DNA from: JALYRV01 sp036675475
GTDB lineage: Bacteria; Acidobacteriota; Vicinamibacteria; Vicinamibacterales; SCN-69-37
DNA length: 63,817 bases
NCBI GenBank assembly: GCA_036675475.1
Contig: JAKFEY010000092.1
Span: forward strand, 1-63,817
Direction of reading: 5' to 3'
The translations under genes and the position numbers were made by a program. A model generated the notes under the pieces. That model was given only the letters and a program-made list of their open reading frames with translations, ran no database searches and was not told where the DNA came from. Below, piece after piece: positions 55,870 to 63,817 of the stretch (its first letter is position 1; each line of letters starts with the position of its first letter).

Positions 55870-58325
55870 CAGTTCGTTCCTTCCGCGATGGCCGTGCGGA
55901 ACGCCGGACTCCGCACGACGCCGAGAATGAGGCGCGACACCCGGTAGTTGTCGGCCTTCGCGTCGCGCACGATCTGCCGGATCGTGGGCATGTCGTAATG
56001 CTCCACGCGGCGGCCGAGCGCGTACGACATGAGCATCTTGGTGAGGTGCGTCATGATGACGTCCGACCGCGACACGAGCGCCGCGCGCAAATCGGCCGCG
56101 CTCCTGATCGGCGTGCCGTCGTACAGCTCACTCGTGACGTCCACGGGCACGCCGCGATCCTTGATGCGCCACGATCCGGTGACGTCGAAATTGTCGAGCG
56201 CGAGCCCGATCGGATCGATCACGTTGTGGCACGAGCTGCACGACGGATTCGCGCGGTGCAGCGCGAGCTGCTCCGCCACGGACCGGAACTTCCCGTTGCT
56301 GGCGTCGGCCGTCTCCTCGAAATCCGGAATGTCGGGCGGCGGCGGCGGAGGCGGATGACCGAGCAGCACCTCGAGCACCCACTTGCCGCGCAGCACCGGC
56401 GACGTGCGGTTGCCGTGCGAGGTGAGCGTGAGGATGCTGCCGTGCCCGAGCAGGCCGCGGCGCGTCTCGTCGGGATACGTGACCTTGCGGAACCGCGTGC
56501 CGCTCACGCCCGGCATGCCGTAATGCCTCGCGAGCCGCTCGTTCGCAAACGTGTAGTCCGCGGTCAGCAGCTCAAGCGCGGACCGATCCGCGCGCACGAG
56601 ATGATCGAAGAAGAGCTCCGTTTCGCGCGACATCGACGCGGCGAGCGTTTCGTCGAAGTACGGGAACGACAGCGCGTCGGGCTCGACCTTGTCCAGATCC
56701 TGCAGGCGCAGCCACTGCGCCGCGAAGCGCGTGGCGAGCGCCTCGGACCGCGCGTCGCCGAGCATGCGCCGCACCTGGCGCTCGAACCCGGCCGGCTTCG
56801 ACAGCTCCTTGCGGCCGGCGGCGTCGATCAGTTCCCGATCCGGAATCGTGCCCCACAGGAAGAATGACAGGCGCGACGCGAGATCGATGTCGCTGATGGG
56901 ATACGCCGCGCCGGCTTTGGCCGCCGCCGGCATTTCCTCGGCGCGGAACAGGAAGTGCGCGCTCGAGAGCATCGCCTGCAGCGCCGTGCGGATGCCCGCC
57001 TCGAAGCCGCCGTCCGCCGCGCCCGCGCGATAGAACCGCAGCAGCCCGTCCACATCCTCCTTCACCAGCGGCCGCCGATAGGCGAGCGTGCCGAGCTCGG
57101 TGAGGATGCGCTGCGCGCAGGGCACGTCTTCGGCCGGCGCCGTCGGACGGCAGGTGAAGATCGCCCTGCGGGCCGGATTGTCCGACACGCCCGTCACCTC
57201 GAAGGGGCCGACGATGGCGAGGTTGCGGAGGTGCGGGAGGGTGGTGACGCCGTACGCCACGCCGATCTGCGTGTCGGCGAGCGTATGTTCGATGGGCTTG
57301 ATGAAGTCGTCTTCGGTGCCTTCGAACTCGCGGATGAACGCGGCCGCCACGCGCCGCGGCCCCGCCCTGATCTGAATCGGCGGCGTCGTCACCATCAGGC
57401 CCGCGGGATCGGACTCGGTGATCCAGCGATCGACCTCGACGAGCGCCACGCGCACGCCGTCGATGGAGACGTCGATCTTGATGTCGCCGATCGTGCGGCC
57501 GAACAGCGCGCCCGTGGGCTCGCCGTGCAGCAGCAGCTGGAACTTGTATTTGCCGTCGGCCGGGAAGTTGTGCGTGACGGCGGTGCCGCCGCGCGTGCCG
57601 AACGGCGCGCCTTCGACATGATCCTTCTGCGACTGCGTGCGCGGCACGTCGTACTGGGCCGACGCCGCGTCAACGGAGGTGTCGCCGACGGCGATGCGGC
57701 TGACGTGCGCGGCCGCGCGCATGTAGCCCTGGAGCACGGTGGCCGACGGCGTCTGCACGTCGGCGATGTTGTCGAAGCTGGCGCTGATGGTGTCGGCCGG
57801 CAGATACGCGTTGACGTCGACTTCGAGGCCGAAGAGCGCGCGGATGGCGGCGGCGTATTCCGCGCGGTTGAGGCGCTGCAGCATGCGGCGCCCTGGGTTC
57901 GGACGCACGGCGGCGGCGTCGAGCCGCGCTTCGAGCGCGTCGGCCAGCGCCAGCCGAATCGCCTCGTCGGGCTGCGGCGCGCGCTTGGGCGGCATCAGCC
58001 CCACGCGCAGCTTGCCGATGACTTTTTCCGCGAGCTCGGGATGCTTGTCGGCGAGCGCGACGTCGAAGCTGGCCAGCGTCAGCCCGCCGATCTTGCGGCG
58101 GTCGTTATGGCAGACGAGGCAGTACTTGTCGATGGCCGCGTCGAGTTCTGCGATCGGGATGTCCGCGCGAGAGGATGCGGCGTGGCCGCGGGGCGCGGGA
58201 GCTGAAGGCGCGGCGCCGGTCGCGGCAGCCGAAGCTGTCGCCAGTGCGCCGGCCTCCCCCACGCGCAGGGCGAGCACCGTGCAGTACAGACCTATGACAA
58301 GCAGGGTCGGCAGAAGCCGTCGCAT
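55869..58325 (-). CDS. Large exported DUF1592-type protein with two CxxCH motifs
   Basis: An 818-residue protein. After a signal/anchor (LLPTLLVIGLYCTVLAL), residues about 55-110 form a PSCyt1-like cytochrome (YCLVCHNDRRKIGG, C69-H73). The order DUF1587 (RLNRAEYAAAIRALFGLEVD), DUF1595, DUF1592 (SRLSFFLWGTIPDRELIDAA), DUF1588 (LGHGSILTLTSHGNRTSPVLRGKWVLEVLLG) and DUF1585 follows. A second CxxCH occurs at 696-700 in SCSSCHNVIDPIGLALDNFD. Function is unknown; a periplasmic oxidase role is inference. ATG at 58325 is chosen because it opens the signal peptide; upstream codons are unconserved. Confidence 0.92.
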   Translation of the reverse strand: MRRLLPTLLVIGLYCTVLALRVGEAGALATASAAATGAAPSAPAPRGHAASSRADIPIAELDAAIDKYCLVCHNDRRKIGGLTLASFDVALADKHPELAEKVIGKLRVGLMPPKRAPQPDEAIRLALADALEARLDAAAVRPNPGRRMLQRLNRAEYAAAIRALFGLEVDVNAYLPADTISASFDNIADVQTPSATVLQGYMRAAAHVSRIAVGDTSVDAASAQYDVPRTQSQKDHVEGAPFGTRGGTAVTHNFPADGKYKFQLLLHGEPTGALFGRTIGDIKIDVSIDGVRVALVEVDRWITESDPAGLMVTTPPIQIRAGPRRVAAAFIREFEGTEDDFIKPIEHTLADTQIGVAYGVTTLPHLRNLAIVGPFEVTGVSDNPARRAIFTCRPTAPAEDVPCAQRILTELGTLAYRRPLVKEDVDGLLRFYRAGAADGGFEAGIRTALQAMLSSAHFLFRAEEMPAAAKAGAAYPISDIDLASRLSFFLWGTIPDRELIDAAGRKELSKPAGFERQVRRMLGDARSEALATRFAAQWLRLQDLDKVEPDALSFPYFDETLAASMSRETELFFDHLVRADRSALELLTADYTFANERLARHYGMPGVSGTRFRKVTYPDETRRGLLGHGSILTLTSHGNRTSPVLRGKWVLEVLLGHPPPPPPPDIPDFEETADASNGKFRSVAEQLALHRANPSCSSCHNVIDPIGLALDNFDVTGSWRIKDRGVPVDVTSELYDGTPIRSAADLRAALVSRSDVIMTHLTKMLMSYALGRRVEHYDMPTIRQIVRDAKADNYRVSRLILGVVRSPAFRTAIAEGTN

Positions 58326-58511
58326 CCCAGGCGGTCTCAGCGCCCACAAGTTACACCGGGCGGACGGTGGGAACAAGAGGAACGTGGTCCCGGGCGTTCC
58401 GGCCGTCAGTCGAGCTTCGGGGCGGGCTGGCGCCGGCCGAGCCCAGCCATGTGCCAGAACACGAATGCCGCGAGGGCTCCGACGGTTTCTGCAACATCGC
58501 CAGGCTTCTTC

Positions 58512-58548
58512 CGTGGATAAGTTGTGGAAACTCACGCCGGCGTGAGTT
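58512..58548. promoter_or_regulatory. DnaA-box-like pair and a perfect 20-bp palindrome
   Basis: CGTGGATAA (58512-58520) and TGTGGAAAC (58523-58531) each match the DnaA-box complement TGTGNAWAA at 8 of 9 positions. The second is followed by the perfect palindrome AACTCACGCCGGCGTGAGTT (58529-58548). The motif AGTTGTGGAAACTC also occurs, one base longer, at 1217-1232. The 234-base region between the DUF1592 gene and the small coiled-coil gene holds nothing else I can identify. The palindrome is 11 bases after the small gene stop. Confidence 0.45.
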
Positions 58549-58559
58549 GAATTTTTGCG

Positions 58560-58751
58560 CTACCCGACGCGGTTGTCGCCGTCGAGGTCTTCGCCGAAGC
58601 GCTTTTCGAGCGCCCGCAGCAGCGTGACCAGAGCCTCGTTCGTGCGCCGCAGCTCGCCTTCGAGCTGCGCCACGCGCTGCTCGAGGCTTTCCGCGTGCGC
58701 CTTGCGGTCGGCAATCTGTCCGTGCTGGATGATGTCCCAGATCAGTCCCAT
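58560..58751 (-). CDS. Small coiled-coil protein
   Basis: A 63-residue protein: GLIWDIIQHGQIADRKAHAESLEQRVAQLEGELRRTNEALVTLLRALEKRFGEDLDGDNRVG. The central 40 residues show heptad spacing of Leu/Val/Ala, predicting a coiled coil, and the end DLDGDNR is EF-hand-like. Third codon positions are GC-rich as in true genes here. No enzymatic family. It is divergent from the TolB-amidohydrolase fusion, 74 bases away. Confidence 0.68.
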   Translation of the reverse strand: MGLIWDIIQHGQIADRKAHAESLEQRVAQLEGELRRTNEALVTLLRALEKRFGEDLDGDNRVG

Positions 58752-58791
58752 GCCGCGGATGCTAGCACCGGTCCGCTGCCCGCGCGGCGGC

Positions 58792-58797
58792 TATAAT
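58792..58797 (+). promoter_or_regulatory. Consensus -10 box of the TolB-amidohydrolase gene
   Basis: TATAAT, a perfect sigma-70 -10 match, lies 28 bases before the preferred ATG at 58826. GAGAGG at 4-5 bases before that ATG completes a normal leader. No good -35 is visible at 16-18 bases. Confidence 0.6.
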
Positions 58798-58825
58798 CAG
58801 CCACCCAATGTCCCCGAGAGGTTCC

Positions 58826-61800
58826 ATGTCGAAATTTGCCTGCCGCCTTCTTTGCCTGCTCGTCGTCGCGCTTGCCGTGCCTCATGTCCCGTTCGCGCAG
58901 ACCAAAGCGCAGAACGACAAGGCCGCGGCCGATGCGGTGAAGAAGAAGGCGCTGCCGCTCATCACCGAGCGGGCGCTGTCGTTCACCACGTCGGAAGCGA
59001 CGTGGATGTCGCTCGACCTGTCGCCCGACGGGCAGACGATCGTGTTCGAGCTGCTCGGCGATCTCTACACGCTGCCGATCGCCGGCGGCGAGGCCACGCG
59101 CATCACCGATGGGCAGGCGTACGACATGCAGCCGGCGTTCTCGCCCGACGGCAAGCGCATCGTCTTCATCAGCGATCGCAACGGCTCCGAGAATGTGTGG
59201 ATCGCGAACGCCGACGGCACGAAGCCGCGCGCGGTCACGACCACCGAGCGCGACAACTACATGTCGCCCGCGTGGGCGCCCGGCGGCGAATACATCATTG
59301 CCGCGAAGGGCTCGCAGCTCTGGATGTATCACGAGAACGGCGGCTCGGGCGTGCAGATGACGGGCGCGGGAGGTGGCACGGCGCCGGGCAGCGGCCCGGG
59401 AGGCAGTGGCGCCGGCGCCCCGGCGATTCTCGGCCCGGCCTTCGGCCCCGATCCGAACACGCTCTGGGTGAACGTGCGCGGCAGCGTGCGCGCCGGCCTC
59501 GCCACGCGGCTCGTTGAACCTGCCGGCGACGAGTCGCAGGCGCACTTCGATCCCCACACGGTCGATCGCAGCTCGGCCCGCGTGATCGGGCCGTACCAGA
59601 TCGCGCAGCTCGATCGCGAGAAGGGCGAGCTGCTCGTCCGCACGCACGAGCACGAGGGCGCGTTCCGTCCCGTGCCGAGCCCCGACGGCAGGTGGGTCGT
59701 CTACTCGACGCGCTACGACGCGCGCCAGGCCCTGAAGCTGCTCGATCTCACCACCGGCGAAGATCGCTGGCTCACGATGGACGTGCAGCGCGACGACAGC
59801 CAGGGCGGCGGCGCGCGCGATCGCGACGTGTACCCGAAATCGGCGTTCACGCCCGACTCGACGTCGCTGATCACCAGCTACAACGGCAAGCTGTGGCGCG
59901 TCGCGGTGCCGGGCGGAGACGCCGTCGAGATTCCCTTCACCGCGAAAGTGGACCAGCAGCTCGGGCCGCTCGTGAAGTTCGAATATCCGATCGACGATGA
60001 GAAGCTGACGGTATCGCAGATTCGCGGCGCGCGCCCGTCACCCGACGGCAAGCGCGTCGTGTTCACCGCGCTGGATCGTCTCTACATCGCCGACCTCCCC
60101 GCCGGCACAGGCACCAAGAAAGAGAAAAAGGACGACGCGCCGAAGCCGGATGCGGCGAAAGCGGGCGATGACGCGGCCGAAAAGCCCGCAGCGGCGCCGG
60201 AGCAGGAAACACCGGCGGCTCCGGTGCCGACCATCAGCAACGCGCGGCGTCTGACGACCGGCACCGACGTCGAGCATGGGCCGACGTGGTCGCCCGACGG
60301 CCAGTTCATCGCGTACGTCACGTGGAATGACGATGACGGCGGGCGGATCTATCGCGTGCGCGCCGATGGCAGCGGCCAGCCCGAGCGGCTGACGCCGGTG
60401 GCCGCGTTCTACGACAAGCTGACGTATTCGCGCGACGGCTCGCGCCTGATCGGCGTGCGCGGCTCGAAGATGCACCGCCTGCGCACGCTCGAAGACTTCG
60501 GCAACCACAGCGGCTCCGCCGAGCTCGAATATGTGTGGCTGCCCTCCACGGGCGGCACGGTCACGCGCATCGCGTGGGTTGCCGGCGGCTCCACCGAGCA
60601 GGGACGCGAGGCGCCGCACGTCGGCCCCGATCCGGATCGCATCTACGTGTGGGCCGACGCCGAAGGGCTCGTGTCGATGCGCTACGACGGCACCGACATC
60701 ACGCCGATCGTGAAAGTCACGGCGCCGCCGATGCCCGGCAGCCAGGGCGGCGCGCCGCGGCCCGACGAGGTCGTGCTCTCGCCCGACGGCAGGCGCGCGC
60801 TCGTGCGCGCGAGCCGCAACGTCTACATGATCACGGTGCCGCCGGTCGGCGGCGTCGCGCCGACCGTCTCAGTGTCGGCCTCGTCGTCCGTGCCCACGTG
60901 GCGCGTGACGAAGATCGGCGGCGACTTCATCGGCTGGACGCCCGACAGCAAGGCCGCGTACTTCTCGATCGGCCGCAGCTTCTTCCTGCACGACATCGCC
61001 ACGCAGGCCGAGGTCGATGCCGCCAACCGCGCGAAGGCGGAAACCGAAGCCGAGCGCGCCGCCGCGGCGCCCGCCGAGGAGAAGAAGCCGGCCGACGCGC
61101 CGGCGGCGGGTGCGGCAGCTCCGAGCGCAGCCCAGGCTCAGGAAAAGAAACCCGCGCCTCCGAAGATCCCGACGCTCGAATATGAGCCGCACCGCGTCGA
61201 CGTCGAAATCATCGTCGACAAGGACAAGCCGCAGGGCACGATTGCGCTCCGCAACGCGCGCCTCATCACGATGAAGGGCGACGAGGTCATCCCCCGCGGC
61301 GACATCGTCATCACCAACAACCGCATCACGGCCGTGGGGCCGAGCGGCAAGGTGAAGATTCCGGCGGGTGCCACCGTGCGCGACATGCGCGGCAAGACCA
61401 TCATGCCCGGCTTCGTCGACATTCACGCGCACACGTGGGTGTCGTGGGGCGTGCATCGCAGCCAGGTGTCGCAGTTCCTCGCGCAGCTGGCGTTTGGCGT
61501 GACCACACAGCGCGACCCGCAGACCTCGTCAGAAGACGCGCTGACCTATCAGGATCTGATGGAGACCGGCCAGCTGATCGGGCCGCGCCTCTACTCCACC
61601 GGCCCGGGCATCTTTGCCGCCGACAACATCCGCAGCCTTGCCGACGCGCGCGACGTGCTCAAGCGGTACTCGGAGCACTACAACACCAAGACCATCAAGC
61701 AGTACATGGTGGGCGATCGCAAGGTGCGCCAGTGGGTGATCATGGCCGCGAAGGAGCTCGGCCTCACGCCCACGACCGAGGGCGGCTCGAACTTCACGAT

Positions 61801-62491
61801 GAACCTGACGCTGATGCAGGACGGCTACGCCGGCCTCGAGCACACGCTGCCGATCAGCCCGTTCTTCGGCGACGTCGTGAAGCTTGGCGCCACCAGTGGC
61901 ATCACCTACACACCCACGCTCATCGTCAGCTACGGCGGCCCGACCGGCCGCCAGCATTTCCTGACGTCGACGGATGTGGATGCGGAGGAGCGGCTGCGCC
62001 GCTTCACGCCGCACGACGAGCTGGACAAGTGGAAGAGCACGAGCTGGAACCGCGAAGACCAGTACGTGTTTCCGCTGCACGCGAAGCAGCTGACCAAGTG
62101 GGTGGAAGGCGGCGGCAAGATCGGGCTGGGATCGCACGGTGAAGTGCAGGGCATCGGCGCCCAGTGGGAGCTGTGGATGATGGCGTCGGGCGGCATGAAG
62201 CCGCACGCGGCGCTGAAGGCGGCGACGATCGACAGCGCCGACGCGATCGGCTTCGCGAAGGATCTCGGCTCGCTCGAAGCCGGCAAGCTCGCCGACCTGA
62301 TCGTGCTCGACGCAAACCCGCTCGACGACATCCGGAACACCGCGACGATCGCGGAGGTCATGAAGAACGGCCGGCTCTACGACGCCGCCACGCTCAACGA
62401 AACGTATCCGCGCAAGCAGCCGCTGCCGGCGCAGTGGTGGTGGAAGCTCGAGCCGCCGGCGGACAAATCCGGCAAGACCGGCACGCGCTAG
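58826..62491 (+). CDS. Secreted TolB-like propeller / amidohydrolase fusion
   Basis: A 1221-residue protein with a signal peptide (LLCLLVVALAVPHVPFAQ). Residues about 45-730 carry WD40-like TolB repeats (PAFSPDGKRIVFISDRN, PTWSPDGQFIAYVTWN, SPDGRRALVRAS). A K/A/P-rich linker follows, then an amidohydrolase: HxH in GFVDIHAHTWVSW, His in AGLEHTLP and the metal-site region IGLGSHGEVQG, closing with LGSLEAGKLADLIVLDANPLDD. It resembles exported amidohydrolases suspected of peptide or cyclic-amide cleavage. Two internal poly-charged linkers (KKEKKDDAPKPDAAK and EKKPADAPAAG) separate domains. An upstream ATG at 58808 has no SD. Confidence 0.92.
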   Translation: MSKFACRLLCLLVVALAVPHVPFAQTKAQNDKAAADAVKKKALPLITERALSFTTSEATWMSLDLSPDGQTIVFELLGDLYTLPIAGGEATRITDGQAYDMQPAFSPDGKRIVFISDRNGSENVWIANADGTKPRAVTTTERDNYMSPAWAPGGEYIIAAKGSQLWMYHENGGSGVQMTGAGGGTAPGSGPGGSGAGAPAILGPAFGPDPNTLWVNVRGSVRAGLATRLVEPAGDESQAHFDPHTVDRSSARVIGPYQIAQLDREKGELLVRTHEHEGAFRPVPSPDGRWVVYSTRYDARQALKLLDLTTGEDRWLTMDVQRDDSQGGGARDRDVYPKSAFTPDSTSLITSYNGKLWRVAVPGGDAVEIPFTAKVDQQLGPLVKFEYPIDDEKLTVSQIRGARPSPDGKRVVFTALDRLYIADLPAGTGTKKEKKDDAPKPDAAKAGDDAAEKPAAAPEQETPAAPVPTISNARRLTTGTDVEHGPTWSPDGQFIAYVTWNDDDGGRIYRVRADGSGQPERLTPVAAFYDKLTYSRDGSRLIGVRGSKMHRLRTLEDFGNHSGSAELEYVWLPSTGGTVTRIAWVAGGSTEQGREAPHVGPDPDRIYVWADAEGLVSMRYDGTDITPIVKVTAPPMPGSQGGAPRPDEVVLSPDGRRALVRASRNVYMITVPPVGGVAPTVSVSASSSVPTWRVTKIGGDFIGWTPDSKAAYFSIGRSFFLHDIATQAEVDAANRAKAETEAERAAAAPAEEKKPADAPAAGAAAPSAAQAQEKKPAPPKIPTLEYEPHRVDVEIIVDKDKPQGTIALRNARLITMKGDEVIPRGDIVITNNRITAVGPSGKVKIPAGATVRDMRGKTIMPGFVDIHAHTWVSWGVHRSQVSQFLAQLAFGVTTQRDPQTSSEDALTYQDLMETGQLIGPRLYSTGPGIFAADNIRSLADARDVLKRYSEHYNTKTIKQYMVGDRKVRQWVIMAAKELGLTPTTEGGSNFTMNLTLMQDGYAGLEHTLPISPFFGDVVKLGATSGITYTPTLIVSYGGPTGRQHFLTSTDVDAEERLRRFTPHDELDKWKSTSWNREDQYVFPLHAKQLTKWVEGGGKIGLGSHGEVQGIGAQWELWMMASGGMKPHAALKAATIDSADAIGFAKDLGSLEAGKLADLIVLDANPLDDIRNTATIAEVMKNGRLYDAATLNETYPRKQPLPAQWWWKLEPPADKSGKTGTR

Positions 62492-62512
62492 CTTGCGGCG
62501 CGCGCCCGAATC

Positions 62513-63817
62513 TTACAGCGCGCGCAGGGTCACGACCGGATCGACACGTGAGGCGCGGCGCGCGGGAATGAGGGCGGCGACGAGCCCGGCGATGACGAGT
62601 ACCGCCGCCACGATCGCATGGACTTCCAGGTCGCCAGGGGCGACCTGGAAGAAGATCGATCCGAAACTGCGGGACATCAGCCATCCGGCGGGCAGCCCGA
62701 TCGCGAGACCGAGCAGCAGATAGCGCCCGCTTTCGGCGAGAACCGATCGCCGAATGTCTGGAACGGTCGCGCCCAGCGCGATCCGCACACCGATTTCGCG
62801 CGTGCGCTGCGCGACTGCCGATGCCATGGCTGCGTAGACGCCCGCGCACCCGATCGATATCGCAAGAACCGCGAACAACGACATCAGCAAGCCGTTGAAA
62901 CGCCGTGTCGCCGTCAGCAGGCTGAAGGCCTCGCTGACGACATGCACTTCCGGCCACTGGCCGGGCCTCACCATTGTTAGAAGCGTCTCGTGCACTTCAC
63001 GCGCCACGGGACCGGCCGGCACGGAGGTCCTGATGAAGAATCCCACCCACCCGCGGCCTGCAGTCTCGAGCGGAAAGTAGGCCGAGGATTCCCGCGTGCG
63101 TTCGGGCCCAAACGCCAGCAGATGCGGGACGACGCCGGTGATGGTGAACACGCGCTCGGAATCCCGCTCGCGGAGCAAACGTCCGAGTGGCGGCTCATCG
63201 CCGAACAACTTCCGCGCGGTCAACTCGTCGATCACGATTGGCACGAGCGACGTGTCTGGCGCGCGTTGGGCCGGCCATGCGGCCCCCTGAAGGAAGGTCG
63301 TGCGGGCGACCTCGAAGTAGTCAGCGGTCACCGCGTACGTAAACACCTTCATCTCCGCCGCCCCGGTGCCGGCTTCGGGCCGATACAGCGTGATGTCGTG
63401 GTAGACGCCGCCGAACGCAGGCCCGACGAGCGGCGGCGTCGACAGTCCAACCGCCGCAATGCTCTGCACCCCCTGGATGGCGCGAAGCCGGTCTTGAAAC
63501 TCGGCGACCCTGGGCCCGTTGCCTGTCAGCGTTGAAACGCCAATCAGATTCGACCGATCGAGACCGAGGTCGGCGGTGAGCACGCGAACAAAACTGCCGA
63601 TGAAGAGCGTCGCGACGACGAGGAGCGCCGCGACGCTGGCGACCTGGGCCGTGAGGAACACGCTGCGCCATCCCCGCCGGCGCGCGGTCGACGTGGCGCC
63701 GCCGTCTTTCAACAGCGTCAGTACCGAGACGCGCGCCGCCTGCCAGCCTGGAACGATGCCGCAGACCAGCCCCGTGAGGATTGCGGCGATGATGCCGGCC
63801 GTCATCACGCGCGCGTC
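62513..63817 (-). CDS. ADOP-type ABC permease, C-terminal part (truncated by window edge)
   Basis: The reading frame is open through the right end of the window (435 codons visible). The visible part contains the end of the first FtsX unit (AAILTGLVCGIVPGWQAARVSVLTLLKDGG), the connecting helix, a MacB-like periplasmic core and the final three-helix FtsX module (GVYAAMASAVAQRTREIGVRIALGATVPDIRRSVL, ending SRVDPVVTLRAL). It is a paralogue of the permease at 30.8-33.3 kb, of opposite orientation. Convergent with the TolB-amidohydrolase gene. Confidence 0.92.
   Translation of the reverse strand, partial: DARVMTAGIIAAILTGLVCGIVPGWQAARVSVLTLLKDGGATSTARRRGWRSVFLTAQVASVAALLVVATLFIGSFVRVLTADLGLDRSNLIGVSTLTGNGPRVAEFQDRLRAIQGVQSIAAVGLSTPPLVGPAFGGVYHDITLYRPEAGTGAAEMKVFTYAVTADYFEVARTTFLQGAAWPAQRAPDTSLVPIVIDELTARKLFGDEPPLGRLLRERDSERVFTITGVVPHLLAFGPERTRESSAYFPLETAGRGWVGFFIRTSVPAGPVAREVHETLLTMVRPGQWPEVHVVSEAFSLLTATRRFNGLLMSLFAVLAISIGCAGVYAAMASAVAQRTREIGVRIALGATVPDIRRSVLAESGRYLLLGLAIGLPAGWLMSRSFGSIFFQVAPGDLEVHAIVAAVLVIAGLVAALIPARRASRVDPVVTLRAL

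Noticed and set aside
53311..55947. 878-codon plus-strand open frame
   Set aside because: Antisense to the ankyrin and DUF1552 genes, low-complexity arginine-rich translation.
58326..58560. Replication origin
   Set aside because: Only two imperfect DnaA boxes, no AT-rich unwinding region and no dnaA, dnaN, gyrB or parAB genes.
1..63817. CRISPR array, rRNA operon, prophage or intact transposon
   Set aside because: No regularly spaced direct repeats, no rRNA-like segments, and no transposase, integrase or capsid-like protein among the translated frames.

Overview
The window is GC-rich (about two thirds G+C by eye), almost fully coding and strongly biased to the minus strand. I read it as a chromosomal segment of an Acidobacteriota genome, most likely a soil Vicinamibacteria-type organism. 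The evidence is gene content: FtsX/MacB-type fused permeases of the ADOP kind, a DUF1592/DUF1552/ankyrin block, many secreted peptidases and amidohydrolases with Sec or Tat signals, an UnbV/FG-GAP protein, DUF547, DUF3500 and SWIB. The taxonomic call is inference. I saw no rRNA, tRNA, CRISPR array, intact insertion sequence or phage gene, and no gene-free stretch above 300 bases.

Layout. 1-2.6 kb: a truncated secreted M28 peptidase, then ppa, an aldo/keto reductase and rpmE on the plus strand. 2.6-6.7 kb: a YprA/YprB-like (MrfA/MrfB) helicase-exonuclease pair. 6.8-28.0 kb: a nearly unbroken minus-strand run (AGCS symporter, SDR, DUF547, hydrolases, DUF2236, tandem FKBP lipoprotein, App1-like phosphatase, HhH protein, DUF454, cystathionine beta-synthase, M20 peptidase, TonB-like proteins, DUF3500, amidohydrolase, RodZ-like HTH protein, EamA exporter), with many stop/start overlaps. 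28-34 kb: TSUP permease, UnbV protein, short SOUL protein and a full ADOP permease. 34-45 kb: a cNMP-domain GspE/PilB ATPase, bacterial PH proteins, methyltransferase, SWIB, DUF1697, an ion channel with an unusual filter, M24 peptidase, hydrolase, DUF1428 and pirin. 44.8-58.3 kb: secreted catabolic genes (M55 D-aminopeptidase, tricorn-like S41 protease, D-aminoacylase, c-type cytochrome, creatininase homologue, ankyrin protein, DUF1552, DUF1592). 58.5-63.8 kb: a small coiled-coil protein, a TolB-propeller/amidohydrolase fusion and a second ADOP permease cut by the window edge.

The best candidate for an undescribed system is the tightly coupled set DUF1592 - DUF1552 - ankyrin - creatininase-like - cytochrome - D-aminoacylase (49.4-58.3 kb). 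It joins two haem proteins, a Tat-exported protein and two amide-cleaving families, and its creatininase homologue has lost several expected metal ligands. The adjacent DppA-like and tricorn-like genes suggest a wider theme of periplasmic degradation of D-amino-acid or modified peptides.

A second theme is small repeated DNA. Palindromic elements and 7-8 bp degenerate tandem repeats sit exactly at gene ends (aldo/keto reductase, symporter, dppA-like gene, TSUP/UnbV junction, D-aminoacylase) or inside 5' coding regions (mrfA, the MetX-like hydrolase), where they supply stop codons or short terminal peptides. Several start codons (ADOP, pirin, amidohydrolase, mrfA) have a perfect or near-perfect inverted repeat immediately upstream.
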